64,000 bases of DNA. It comes from JBAVVD01 sp049697115 (GTDB taxonomy: Bacteria; Acidobacteriota; Aminicenantia; Aminicenantales; UBA4085). The translations under genes were made by a program, and so were the position numbers. The DNA is taken from the NCBI GenBank assembly GCA_049697115.1, contig JBAVVD010000048.1, positions 1 to 64,000 of the forward strand, written 5' to 3'. Positions 7,902 through 17,138 of this stretch are shown piece after piece. Below the pieces are notes generated by a model, which saw nothing but the letters and a program-made list of their open reading frames with translations, was not told where the DNA came from and did not search any database. How positions within the stretch are numbered: position 1 is the first letter of the stretch; each line of letters opens with the position of its first letter.

Positions 7902-9482
7902 TCAACCTCTCTTCCCTTTGTCCTTCTCTCTTGAAAATGCCCTTTTCAAGCTTTTCATGTCCTCGGGATTAATGACCAGATTCAGCAGAATATAACTGGC
8001 CAGCCCAAGAAGAACGGCCGAAAACAGGACTATGACCCTGTTTAGAATATCCAGCCGGGCGAACTCAAATTGCTGGATAAAAATCCAGAGGAAAGCCCCC
8101 ATCAGAGCGGCCGAAACTGCTGACTTGAGTGCCGAAAGAAGAAATTTCCCTTTCTCGATCCTGCCGATTTTTCTCTCCAGGAAAAAAAAGAGGCCCAGAA
8201 AGTTAAAAATCTGAGACAAAGTCAGGGCCAGGGCAATTCCTCCGACTCTCAGGGGATGCATGAGAATAAAAGAAAAGACAATATAGATAAGCATGACAAA
8301 GAAGGAAATGATGACCGGTGTCTTGGTGTCCTTGAGCGAGAAAAAGGCCGGGGCCAAGATTTTCACTCCTGAAAGAAGAGGAAGGCTGAGGGCAAAATAG
8401 AACAAACAGGAAGCGCTCATGGAAGTGGAATGGGCATCAAAGAGCCCTCTCTGGAACAGGACCTGAATGATCGGTCGGTTTAATACGAGCAGGCCGGCCG
8501 CGGCCGGAAGGGTAATTAAAAAAATGAGCTTGAGGGAAAAGGAAAGGGTTTTCTTCATGCCTTCCATATCTTGAAAGACCGCCTGCTCGGAAAAGGCTGG
8601 AAGTAGGGCTATCGAAAGAGCGATGGTGAAAAGCCCCAGGGTCAGCTCCTGAATTCTCGAGGCATAATAGAGGGAAGCCACGCTTCCCTCCTCAAGGGCC
8701 GAAGCGAAGGCACGGCTGAGGGCGAAATTAATCTGATAGATGCCGACGCCGAATATCCCAGGAATGGTCAGCTTCACCACCTTGCGGACCGCCGGATGAG
8801 TAAAAGAGAGGCCAAAGCGAAAGCGCATTCCCTCTTTCCACAAATAGGGAACCTGAAAAAAAAGCTGTAATAAGCCGCCTAAAACAACGCCGACGGCAAA
8901 GACAACGGCCGGCTCCCGGGCTTTTCCGGCAAAGACCAGAGCGCCGCTGATAATGGCCAGATTGAGAAGCACCGGAGTAAAGGCCGGCACGAAAAATTTA
9001 TAAAAAGAATTGAGAATGCCCATGGCCAGTGCGGCCAGGCTTATTAAAAACACATAGGGAAACATGATCCGTGTCAAAATGACCGTGAGTTCCCATTTGC
9101 CCTGGATGTCTTTAAATCCGAAGGCGACGGCCCTGACCAGGAGAGGAGAAAAAATAATCCCCAGAATGGTCAATGCCGCCATAACCACCGTCAAATCGAA
9201 AAAAAAGTAATTGGCAAATTTCCAGATCTCTTTTCTTGTTTTTTCTTTCTTTATCTCCGTGAAGACGGGCACAAAAGCGGCCGTCATCGCCCCTTCGCCG
9301 GTCAGGCGCCTCAGCAGATTGGGTATAATGTAGGCAATCGTAAAAGCGTCCGCCCCACGCGAAGTCCCGAGGTAGTAGGCCTGCAGATAGTCTCTCACAT
9401 ACCCCAGGATCCGGCTCAACAATGTGGGGAAAGCCACTGCCGCCGCGGACTTCAGGATTGTCAGTTCTTTTTTATCCGTCAT
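7902..9482 (-). CDS. murJ: Lipid II flippase MurJ (MviN)
   Basis: 526-residue polytopic MOP-superfamily transporter with about 14 membrane segments. MurJ moves undecaprenyl-linked lipid II to the outer face of the inner membrane for peptidoglycan synthesis. The N-terminal stretch with LLSRILGYVRDYLQAYYLG and the following TGEGAMTAAFVPVF are characteristic of MviN/MurJ; the conserved Arg residues in these loops are present. Length fits the family. It runs divergently from rpsT, with 80 bases between start codons. Confidence 0.95.
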   Translation of the reverse strand: MTDKKELTILKSAAAVAFPTLLSRILGYVRDYLQAYYLGTSRGADAFTIAYIIPNLLRRLTGEGAMTAAFVPVFTEIKKEKTRKEIWKFANYFFFDLTVVMAALTILGIIFSPLLVRAVAFGFKDIQGKWELTVILTRIMFPYVFLISLAALAMGILNSFYKFFVPAFTPVLLNLAIISGALVFAGKAREPAVVFAVGVVLGGLLQLFFQVPYLWKEGMRFRFGLSFTHPAVRKVVKLTIPGIFGVGIYQINFALSRAFASALEEGSVASLYYASRIQELTLGLFTIALSIALLPAFSEQAVFQDMEGMKKTLSFSLKLIFLITLPAAAGLLVLNRPIIQVLFQRGLFDAHSTSMSASCLFYFALSLPLLSGVKILAPAFFSLKDTKTPVIISFFVMLIYIVFSFILMHPLRVGGIALALTLSQIFNFLGLFFFLERKIGRIEKGKFLLSALKSAVSAALMGAFLWIFIQQFEFARLDILNRVIVLFSAVLLGLASYILLNLVINPEDMKSLKRAFSREKDKGKRG

Positions 9483-9562
9483 ATCGGGCTATCGGGCTGA
9501 ATCCATCAGTTGACTTTAGCGACGAGATATCTTATCATATCCCGCCTGGAGAGGAGAAAGAT

Positions 9563-9841
9563 ATGGCTCATCATCACTCGGCAATCCGACAGTGGCACCG
9601 AAGCCTGCGCAGAACCGCTATCAACAAAAAAAACAAATCTGTCCTTCGCTCGCAAACAAAAAAACTGAAAGCGCTTATCGAAAATAAAGACAAAGAAAAT
9701 GCCAATAAATTGCTCCCCGAGGTTATTTCAACCATAGACAAAACCGTTAAAAAAGGGGCTATCCATAAAAAAAGGGGCTCGCGATTCAAATCGAGACTCA
9801 GCCGCCATGTCAAAGCGTTGAATTCTGCCTCCTCTAAATAA
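9563..9841 (+). CDS. rpsT: 30S ribosomal protein S20
   Basis: 92 residues, basic and helical, binding 16S rRNA early in small-subunit assembly. The start MAHHHSAIRQWHRSLRRTAIN was chosen over a longer in-frame ORF from 9422 because it matches the family N terminus and a GGAGAGGAG ribosome-binding site sits 7-8 bases upstream. The KKGAIHKKRGSRFKSRL segment near residue 67 is the conserved S20 RNA-binding stretch. The 3' end overlaps the convergent holA gene by 8 bases. It is the only ribosomal protein gene in the window. Confidence 0.96.
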   Translation: MAHHHSAIRQWHRSLRRTAINKKNKSVLRSQTKKLKALIENKDKENANKLLPEVISTIDKTVKKGAIHKKRGSRFKSRLSRHVKALNSASSK

Positions 9842-10901
9842 GCCTCGCTCTTTCCTGAAAACGGCAATAGCTGTAAAAGAAGCCTTCCAGAAGCGCCTGA
9901 GGAGAGGCGTCTGAAGTTTTCATCTTCAAATCAATCTGTCTGAGCTCAGCGAGAAATCCGTTCAATTCCTTCAAAGCCAGCCCTTCAACCAAGGCAAAAA
10001 AATTGTGGAATTTTGTCGCATATAAAGATCCGTACTTTTCTGAAATCCGAGGCTTGAGTTCCCGAAAAATTTCCTTCCGGTCTTTTTTCTTTTCTTTGAG
10101 CCAGACTTTGGCCAGTAAAATATCACGGAAAAAAGCACTGATAATTCCCAACACATACTCCGGCTTCACGCCCTCAGTGAATAACCTGTCCAGAATGATT
10201 AGGCACTGCTCAAGGTCGGCCTTTTCCAGGCTGTTGGCCAGTTCCCATTCCACAACCGACTTGACCCAATCCGCGACCAGGTTGACATCATCCAGGTCGA
10301 TCACCCTCTTCTCCCCGACATAGGTGACCAGCTTCTCCAGTTCATTGTCTAACATCTGGAGGTTATTGCCGACGACTTCGAGGAGCCTGGATTTGGCCTC
10401 GGGGGTGGCCGCTTTTCCCAGCAACGATAATTTCCCGTCCATCCAGGAAAAAAGATTCCGTTCTTTTAGGATTTTCAACTCTTTGATTTTAATCTGAGAA
10501 GAGGGAAGGGAGGAAAAGAACCGGTAAAGGGATTTGTTTTTAGGGATTTTGTCGGAAAAGAGGACAACAAGGACAGTTCTCGGAGACGGAGAAGAAAAAT
10601 ATCCGGCAAGAATTTTTTCTTCTGAAGATGACAGATCTTCCCTGGCGGAAGTATCGACGACGATGATTCTCCAGGGAGAAAAAAAGAAAGGGACAGTCCT
10701 GGCCAAGTCGATGACCTCCACCCAAGAAGACTCCTCCAGTGAAAATCTTTCCAGATTAAGGCCCTGGATATCCGGAGAGATCAAGCGGTTCTTCAGGGCG
10801 TCGATGAACTGGTGCGCCTGATAAATTTCCTTCCCGAAAAAAAAATAGCAGGGTAAAATGTTCCCTTCTTTGATCTCATTTCCCGGGAAATGATTCGACA
10901 T
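9834..10901 (-). CDS. holA: DNA polymerase III delta subunit
   Basis: 355 residues. HolA is the wrench subunit of the clamp loader that opens the beta sliding clamp. Family features: an N-terminal GKEIYQAHQFIDALKNRL region (no Walker A, as expected for delta), PFFFSPWRIIVVDTSA near residue 70, and a C-terminal helical collar domain (LANSLEKADLEQCLIILDRL, then the YATKFHNFFALVEGLAL region). It follows lptE by 3 bases. holA downstream of leuS and lptE is a common bacterial arrangement, which supports all three calls. Confidence 0.92.
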   Translation of the reverse strand: MSNHFPGNEIKEGNILPCYFFFGKEIYQAHQFIDALKNRLISPDIQGLNLERFSLEESSWVEVIDLARTVPFFFSPWRIIVVDTSAREDLSSSEEKILAGYFSSPSPRTVLVVLFSDKIPKNKSLYRFFSSLPSSQIKIKELKILKERNLFSWMDGKLSLLGKAATPEAKSRLLEVVGNNLQMLDNELEKLVTYVGEKRVIDLDDVNLVADWVKSVVEWELANSLEKADLEQCLIILDRLFTEGVKPEYVLGIISAFFRDILLAKVWLKEKKKDRKEIFRELKPRISEKYGSLYATKFHNFFALVEGLALKELNGFLAELRQIDLKMKTSDASPQALLEGFFYSYCRFQERARLI

Positions 10902-10904
10902 CCC

Positions 10905-11417
10905 CTAAAATCCCTCAAGAATGGTGATGACCAATGTCCGGGCAAACTTAACAGCCACTTTGTCCAGAGCTTCAGTTTCCAGAGCTTCAAAATCCGTTCC
11001 CTGGGGGACTTTGTACTCCTCCTGATGAACAAACGAGGGATTGGAAAAAATGATCCTGTCGTTGGATAAATCTTTCAACTCGATCTTGGCCGCAATGACG
11101 ATGTTATATGTATCGGCCGTAGCCTGTCCGGAAAAGGCGATGGGATGGACATTGAAAGAGAGAATTTCTCCGACCAGGATGGCATCCGCGTTTTTGGCGT
11201 CCGCAGTGACTTCGACTTTTCCGCGGGCGATAAACTCATCTATAACGCTCTGGGTGAGCTTTAAGTCCAGTTCAAAGCGGGTCGTGTAGTTTTTAAAGAG
11301 CGGAATGCTGACTCTCTTGATATGAGAGGGAAGAAAGCTTCCTGTGCCCCTCAAATGATAACCGCATCCCCAGAGGACCGCGCATGAAATCATCAAAAAA
11401 ATGACCTTTTTTTTCAT
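10905..11417 (-). CDS. lptE: LPS-assembly lipoprotein LptE
   Basis: 170 residues. LptE plugs the LptD barrel that inserts lipopolysaccharide in the outer leaflet of the outer membrane. The N terminus is a lipoprotein signal with lipobox LWGC and Cys17, followed immediately by the family hallmark GYHLRGTGSFLPSHIKRV. Later features are the FELDLKLTQSVIDEF helix and an alternating beta region. Its start overlaps the end of leuS by 4 bases (ATGA). With lpxK, the lpxL-like gene and the GmhA-like gene in this window, it indicates an LPS-bearing cell. Confidence 0.92.
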   Translation of the reverse strand: MKKKVIFLMISCAVLWGCGYHLRGTGSFLPSHIKRVSIPLFKNYTTRFELDLKLTQSVIDEFIARGKVEVTADAKNADAILVGEILSFNVHPIAFSGQATADTYNIVIAAKIELKDLSNDRIIFSNPSFVHQEEYKVPQGTDFEALETEALDKVAVKFARTLVITILEGF

Positions 11418-13915
11418 TTTTCTCCAGGTTCAAGGACTATATTGACCAGTTTGCGTTTGACACAGATGAGTTTTTTGATTTTTTTATCTCCGATGAGCGT
11501 TTTGATGCGGCTGAGGCCGAGGGCTGTTTTTTTCATCTCGTCCTCTGAGAGGTCCAGTTCGGCTTCGAATTTGTCCCTCACTCTTCCGTTAATTTCCACA
11601 ACAATGGTCGCTTTTTCTTCTTTGGCCAGATCAGGGTCAAACTCCGGCCAGGACATGCGGGAAAGCCGCGTCGCGTGGCCCATCCTCTCCCAGACCTCCT
11701 CACAAATATGGGGCGTAAAGGGCGAGAGAAGAAGGACAAGCTTTTCCATGGCGTCTTTGAGAAGAGCTTTTCCTTCATCGGATCTTGTCAAATCTTCTTT
11801 TTCTCTTTTAATGGCATTCGTAAGCTCCATGATGGAACTGATGGCCGTGTTGAGATGAAATCTCTTCTCAATATCCTCGCTGACTTTCTTGACCGTCTGG
11901 TGAAGCTTTTTCTGCAGTCTGCCAAAGCTTTCACTCCTCAATCCCTTTTTTTCAATCGGAGGAGAATCCCCATTAAACAAGTCCCTGTTTTCCTGGAAAA
12001 GCTGCCATATGCGGCTGAGAAACCGGAAACTGCCCTCAATCCCCTCTTCATTCCAGGCGAACTCCTTCTCCGGAGGAGCGGCAAAAAGAATGAAAAGCCG
12101 GAGTGCGTCAGCTCCATAATTCTGAATCATCTCATCGGGGTCCACGATATTTCCCCTGGATTTGGACATGGCGGCCCCATCCTTGGTGACCATTCCCTGG
12201 GCCAGATAGTGGGGAAAAGGCTCCTCCACAGAAGTCAGTTCCAAGTCCCTCAAGACTTTAGTGAAAAACCTGGCATAGATCAAATGGAGGATGGCATGCT
12301 CCACTCCCCCGATGTAGAGGTCGACAGGAAGCCAATAACCGACGGGCTGGCGGGAAAAAGGAATTTTTCCCTCAATGGGTGAGGCATACCGGAAGAAATA
12401 CCAGGATGAATCGATAAAGGTGTCCATGGTGTCTGTTTCACGGCGGGCTTTGCCGCCGCACTTCGGGCAGACCGTGTTGACAAATTCAGCGATTTTCTCC
12501 AGGGGAGACCCGGCCTCTCCGGTAATCTCCACATCGTGAGGAATCAGTACCGGCAGGTCTTCATATGGAACCCCACAAATCCCGCACTTTTCGCAGTAAA
12601 TAATGGGGATCGGAGTCCCCCAGTAGCGCTGTCTTGAAATGCCCCAATCGCGGAGGCGGTACGTTATGCTTTTGCAGCCGAATCCTTTTTCCTCGGCATA
12701 ACGGGCCATTCTGTCCATTGCCTCCACGGACTTTAGTCCGGAAAAAGACCCGGAATTGACGACTATGCCAAAATCCTCAAAAAGCTCTCCGCTCTGCGCC
12801 TCATCAGAATGGGTTTTTTCCGGCTCAATAACAACAGGAATGGGCAGAGAATATTTCCGGGCGAACTCAAAATCTCTCTGGTCGTGAGCGGGGACCCCCA
12901 TAATCGCTCCTGTTCCGTATTCCATCAGGACATAATTGGAGATCCAGATGGGGATCTCCTTCTTCGTGAAGGGATTGATGGCTTTTTTCCGTGTGTCGAT
13001 GCCTTCTTTCTCAACTTCGCTCACGGTCCGTTTCAGACGGGACTCGTGAATCGTCCGCGCCATCCAGTCATGAAGCTTCGCTTCCTCCTCGGATTCGGCG
13101 ATGAGCTCGTGGCTCAATGGATGTTCGGGCGAAAGCACGAGGAATGTCGCTCCGTAGATTGTGTCAATCCGGGTAGTAAAAACTCTTATGGATTTGCCGA
13201 GGTCCGGCACGTCAAAGTCGATGAGCGCTCCCTCACTCCGGCCGATCCAATTCTTTTGCATGATGAGGACATGCTCCGGCCATTTCTTCAAGAGGTTGTG
13301 TCCGGAGAGGAGCTCTTCCGCATAGTCGGTGATCTTCAGAAACCAGTGCTCCATCCTTTTCTGTCCCACTTCCGTCGAGCAGCGCCAGCACTCACCTCCA
13401 GCGGCCTGCTCGTTGGCCAGGACAGTCTGGCAGTCAGGGCACCAATTGACCCAGCTCTTTCGGCGGAAGGCCAGCCCTCGTTCGAACATCTTGAGGAAAA
13501 TCCACTGGTTCCATCTGTAATACTCCGGGAGGCAGGTGTTGACTTCCCTCGACCAGTCATAGGCGAATCCCATGCGCTTCAGCTGCACCTTCATGTGGGC
13601 GATGTTGTCCAGGGTCCAATTCTGGGGATGAATACCGTGCTTGATGGCCGCGTTTTCGGCGGGCATACCCAGCGCATCCCAGCCGATCGGATGGAGGACA
13701 TTGAATCCCTTCATCATCTTGAAGCGGGTGATGACATCGCCAATGGAATAATTGCGGACATGGCCCATGTGGATACGGCCCGAGGGGTAAGGATACATCT
13801 CCAGGCAGTAGAACTTTGTCTTCCGGGAGTCCTCGCGGACTTCAAAGGCGCGTTCTTTCTCCCAGGCCTGCTGCCACTTTTTCTCGATCTGTTGGAAATT
13901 GTAATCGTTCTTCAT
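11414..13915 (-). CDS. leuS: Leucyl-tRNA synthetase
   Basis: 833-residue class I synthetase charging tRNA-Leu. The HIGH motif appears as HMGH (PYPSGRIHMGHVRNYSIGD, about residue 50) and the KMSKS loop as AMSKS near residue 583. The CP1 editing domain lies between them, with the DQRDFEFA stretch near residue 345. A zinc-type module with WCPDC and CWRC is present near residue 158. The C-terminal anticodon-binding helices and the VEINGRVRDKFE domain are complete. It heads the leuS-lptE-holA operon; the start is 286 bases from the EF-G start in divergent orientation. Confidence 0.98.
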   Translation of the reverse strand: MKNDYNFQQIEKKWQQAWEKERAFEVREDSRKTKFYCLEMYPYPSGRIHMGHVRNYSIGDVITRFKMMKGFNVLHPIGWDALGMPAENAAIKHGIHPQNWTLDNIAHMKVQLKRMGFAYDWSREVNTCLPEYYRWNQWIFLKMFERGLAFRRKSWVNWCPDCQTVLANEQAAGGECWRCSTEVGQKRMEHWFLKITDYAEELLSGHNLLKKWPEHVLIMQKNWIGRSEGALIDFDVPDLGKSIRVFTTRIDTIYGATFLVLSPEHPLSHELIAESEEEAKLHDWMARTIHESRLKRTVSEVEKEGIDTRKKAINPFTKKEIPIWISNYVLMEYGTGAIMGVPAHDQRDFEFARKYSLPIPVVIEPEKTHSDEAQSGELFEDFGIVVNSGSFSGLKSVEAMDRMARYAEEKGFGCKSITYRLRDWGISRQRYWGTPIPIIYCEKCGICGVPYEDLPVLIPHDVEITGEAGSPLEKIAEFVNTVCPKCGGKARRETDTMDTFIDSSWYFFRYASPIEGKIPFSRQPVGYWLPVDLYIGGVEHAILHLIYARFFTKVLRDLELTSVEEPFPHYLAQGMVTKDGAAMSKSRGNIVDPDEMIQNYGADALRLFILFAAPPEKEFAWNEEGIEGSFRFLSRIWQLFQENRDLFNGDSPPIEKKGLRSESFGRLQKKLHQTVKKVSEDIEKRFHLNTAISSIMELTNAIKREKEDLTRSDEGKALLKDAMEKLVLLLSPFTPHICEEVWERMGHATRLSRMSWPEFDPDLAKEEKATIVVEINGRVRDKFEAELDLSEDEMKKTALGLSRIKTLIGDKKIKKLICVKRKLVNIVLEPGEK

Positions 13916-14067
13916 GGCTTGCTCGGTCCTTATTTTTTTTCTGACCTATTCAGATTGATGGCTGGCCAGCCCAAAATCACGGTCAATATTAGAGATATTC
14001 CCCTCAAAAGTCAAGGCAACACGTCCCCCCAATTCGCCGATAGAACCCTGAAATCCGCCGAAATTCC

Positions 14068-14096
14068 TTGCACAATTCATCCTTTTCCTATATAAT
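14068..14096 (+). promoter_or_regulatory. Sigma-70-type promoter for the EF-G gene
   Basis: TTGCAC at 14068-14073 and a consensus TATAAT at 14091-14096 with a 17-base spacer, on the strand of the EF-G gene and about 100 bases before its start. This is the best -35/-10 pair in the 286-base leuS/EF-G divergent region. Nothing else was recognised there. Confidence 0.65.
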
Positions 14097-14201
14097 TTTA
14101 TTCCAATCTGGATACTTTTATCGCTTAGAGTTTTATCCAGCCCGTTTCAAACCCAAGTAAATTCTAAGCCATAATTATCATCACAAAAGGTGTTTGTTTC
14201 G

Positions 14202-16292
14202 ATGAAGACAGAGATTGCGAACATGCGGAACATCGGGATCAGTGCGCACATCGATTCCGGGAAAACAACCCTCACGGAGAGAATCCTCTTTTACTGCAAA
14301 AAAATCCACAGGATGCACGAGGTTAAGGGAAAAGACGGCGTCGGCGCGACCATGGACACCATGGAGCTCGAGAGAGAGCGGGGAATCACCATCGCCTCGG
14401 CCGCCACGAATGTCACATGGGCCGGCCATTCCATCAACATTATCGACACGCCCGGCCATGTGGATTTCACCATTGAGGTCGAGCGCTCCCTCCGGGTGCT
14501 CGACGGCGCTGTGCTGGTCCTCTGCTCGGTCGGCGGCATCCAATCGCAGACGATCACCGTCGACCGCCAGCTCCGCCGGTACAATGTCCCCCGCATCGCC
14601 TTCATCAACAAGCTCGACCGTGTCGGGGCCAATCCCCATAAAGTGAAAGATCAGCTTGCGGAAAGACTCGGCCACAATGCCGTGCTCATGCAGATACCCA
14701 TCGGTCTGGAAGACCGACACAGCGGGATAGTGGACCTCGTGACCATGAAGGCTTACTATTTTGAGGGAGCCGACGGAGAAATCGTCAGGGAAGAAAAAAT
14801 CCCGGCGGACTTCCAGGCCGAGGCCGAGAAACGGCGGGAGGAGATGCTGGATGCGGTTTCCATGTTTTCCGACGAGCTGGCAGAGGCCATCCTTCAGGAA
14901 AGAACGACGGAAGAACTGGTTCATGAAGCCGTGCGGAAAGGAACTCTTTCCCGCGCGCTGACGCCGGTTTTCATGGGCTCCGCCTATAAAAATAAGGGCG
15001 TTCAGCTGCTGCTCGACGGAATCGTGCGCTATCTTCCCAATCCTTCGGAAGTGGAGAACTTCGCCATTGACTTGGACAATGGAGAAAAAATGGTCAAAAT
15101 CCGTTCTGACTCTGATGCCCCTGCAGTCGTCCTTGCCTTTAAACTCGAGGATGGCCCCTACGGGCAGCTGACCTATATCCGGATTTACCAGGGGAACCTG
15201 AAAAAAGGAGACGAGCTCTTCAATACCCGCTCGAGGCAGAAAGTCAAAGTCGGCCGGCTGGTGCGAATGCACGCCGAAAGCATGGTGGATATTTCTACCG
15301 CCGGCGCCGGAGATATTGTGGCTCTTTTCGGAATCGAATGCGCCTCCGGAGACACATTTGTCAAGCCAGGCCTGAACCTGGCCATGACTTCGATCTTCGT
15401 CCCTGATCCGGTCATTTCTCTGGCCATTAAGCCTCTGGACAAGAAAGCCATCGACAAAATGGCTAAAGCCCTGAACCGCTTTACCAAAGAAGACCCCACT
15501 TTCCGGACCCATGTCGATCCTGAATCCCATGAGACCATCATCCAGGGCATGGGGGAACTCCATCTCGATGTCTATGTGGAAAGGATGAAGAGGGAATACA
15601 ATGCCGAGGTTGAGACAGGGAAACCTCAGGTCGCGTTCAGGGAAACCATCACCCGGCGCATCGAATTCAACTACACCCATAAGAAACAGACCGGAGGCGC
15701 CGGCCAATTCGGCCGCATCAGCGGCTTTATCGAACCCCTGGCTGAAGTCAGCTACGAATTCGTGAACGCAGTCAAAGGAGGACATATCCCCAGGGAATTC
15801 ATCCCCTCCTGCGACAAAGGCTTTCGGGCGGCGCTGAAAACAGGAGAACTCATCGGATTCCCTGTCATCGGTGTCAGAATCACCCTGACGGACGGACAAT
15901 CTCATGAAGTGGATTCCTCGGATCTGGCCTTTCAGGCCGCCGCCCGGGGAGCTTTCAAGGAAGCCTATAGTCAAGCCAAGCCTCAGATTCTTGAGCCTGT
16001 TATGAAAGTCTCGGTGGAGACTCCCTCGGAATTTGCCGGCAGTGCTTTCGCCAGCATCAACCAGAGGCGGGGTGTCATTGTCAGCTCCGTGGAAGACGGC
16101 ACTTTCACCCGCGTGGACGCCGAGGTCCCGCTGAGCGAAATGTTCGGCTATTCCACGATCCTCCGTTCTTTGACCCAGGGCAAGGCGGAATTCACCATGG
16201 AATTTTTAAAATACGGCAAAGTCCCGTCTGACCTTGCCGAAGAACTCAGGATCCGGTACGAAGAAAAGCGAAAGAAGGAACGCGCGAAATAA
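14202..16292 (+). CDS. fusA: Elongation factor G
   Basis: 696-residue translational GTPase that moves tRNAs and mRNA through the ribosome. G-domain motifs are AHIDSGKTT (P-loop), the switch I stretch with RGITIASAA, DTPGHVDF and NKLD; domains II-V follow to the C terminus. The switch I region (HEVKGKDGVGATMDTMELERERGITI) resembles the spirochaete/planctomycete and mitochondrial EF-G1 type rather than the common HEVHDGAATMDWMEQE form. The ATG at 14202 is preferred to the GTG at 14190 because AAGGTG lies 9 bases upstream of it and MKTEIANMRNIGI matches the family N terminus. The str operon partners (rpsL, rpsG, tuf) are not adjacent. Confidence 0.95.
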   Translation: MKTEIANMRNIGISAHIDSGKTTLTERILFYCKKIHRMHEVKGKDGVGATMDTMELERERGITIASAATNVTWAGHSINIIDTPGHVDFTIEVERSLRVLDGAVLVLCSVGGIQSQTITVDRQLRRYNVPRIAFINKLDRVGANPHKVKDQLAERLGHNAVLMQIPIGLEDRHSGIVDLVTMKAYYFEGADGEIVREEKIPADFQAEAEKRREEMLDAVSMFSDELAEAILQERTTEELVHEAVRKGTLSRALTPVFMGSAYKNKGVQLLLDGIVRYLPNPSEVENFAIDLDNGEKMVKIRSDSDAPAVVLAFKLEDGPYGQLTYIRIYQGNLKKGDELFNTRSRQKVKVGRLVRMHAESMVDISTAGAGDIVALFGIECASGDTFVKPGLNLAMTSIFVPDPVISLAIKPLDKKAIDKMAKALNRFTKEDPTFRTHVDPESHETIIQGMGELHLDVYVERMKREYNAEVETGKPQVAFRETITRRIEFNYTHKKQTGGAGQFGRISGFIEPLAEVSYEFVNAVKGGHIPREFIPSCDKGFRAALKTGELIGFPVIGVRITLTDGQSHEVDSSDLAFQAAARGAFKEAYSQAKPQILEPVMKVSVETPSEFAGSAFASINQRRGVIVSSVEDGTFTRVDAEVPLSEMFGYSTILRSLTQGKAEFTMEFLKYGKVPSDLAEELRIRYEEKRKKERAK

Positions 16293-16310
16293 AGAAAGGA
16301 GAATGATGCA

Positions 16311-17009
16311 ATGGTCAAGGCCGAGTTCATTCGACTAAGCCCTCTGCGTCAGCTTGAGCAATCCATCCACGGCGGCCTGGGCAGGGGAAATATCGGCGTC
16401 CTGGCCTCTCCCAAGGGTGTGGGCAAAACAGCCTGTCTGGTCCATATCGCCACGGACAAACTCCTCCAGGAAAAGCCCGTCATTCATGTCTCCTATGCCA
16501 GCCGTGTGGACACCATCATCAACTGGTATGAAGATATTTTTAAAGAGATCGCTAAGAAACTGGAGCTGGAGCAGGCCGTGGAACTCCACGATGAAATCAT
16601 CAAAAACAGGGTGATCATGAACTTCAAACAGCAGGGGGCACAGACAGAGCAGGTCCTGCGGAGCCTTGAGGCCATGATTACCCATGGCAAATTTGCCGCG
16701 GACACCATAATTGTTGACGGGTTTGACTTTTTGCAGTCCTCGCCGGACGACCTGGGAAAATTCAAGGATTTCGCTGGCAGGCTCGGCCTTGAAGTCTGGT
16801 TCAGCGCCTCTCTCAAAGACAACGGTCCTCTCTACGACGACAAAGGCGTGCCGTCCCTGTTCCAAGGCCTGATGGAGAAGGTCGATGTCCTGATCACACT
16901 CTATTCCCGTGAAGACCATGTCGAGATCTGCGTGGTTAAGGACCGCAATTTTCCCCCTCCCGGAAAACTCACCCTCAGGCTCGATCCCAGAACCCTGCTG
17001 ATCATATGA
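16311..17009 (+). CDS. RecA/KaiC-like P-loop protein, function unknown
   Basis: 232 residues with a RecA-fold ATPase core. Walker A is ASPKGVGKTA (about residues 32-41), followed by a helix with CLVHIATDKLL; Walker B is DTIIVDGFDF (about residues 130-139). The layout resembles KaiC/RadA/DnaB-type modules, but there is no zinc finger, Lon-like domain or second ATPase domain. A good AAGGAGA ribosome-binding site precedes the ATG, and the gene lies 18 bases after EF-G, suggesting co-transcription. I do not recognise a named family. A role near translation or nucleic acids is only inferred from the neighbour. Confidence 0.7.
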   Translation: MVKAEFIRLSPLRQLEQSIHGGLGRGNIGVLASPKGVGKTACLVHIATDKLLQEKPVIHVSYASRVDTIINWYEDIFKEIAKKLELEQAVELHDEIIKNRVIMNFKQQGAQTEQVLRSLEAMITHGKFAADTIIVDGFDFLQSSPDDLGKFKDFAGRLGLEVWFSASLKDNGPLYDDKGVPSLFQGLMEKVDVLITLYSREDHVEICVVKDRNFPPPGKLTLRLDPRTLLII

Positions 17010-17138
17010 TTCTTTGTCTTCCATCTTCCGGCTTGCCCACCGGCCGAAAATGTCCGACAGTCCGATCAGGACTGACTTGACAAATATTTCTTTTTTTCAG
17101 AACCTAGACTGAGCGGATATTAAATTCTGGGTTGGCAA

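Noticed and set aside
9422..9562. Longer N terminus for ribosomal protein S20
   Set aside because: The extra 47 residues overlap murJ antisense and are not part of the S20 family; the ribosome-binding site supports the start at 9563.
12809..14095. 428-residue open frame on plus across leuS
   Set aside because: Antisense of leuS; no start signal or recognisable domain.
14181..15974. 597-residue open frame on minus across the EF-G gene
   Set aside because: Complementary-strand shadow of a highly conserved gene with biased codon use; it reads as reverse translation of EF-G.
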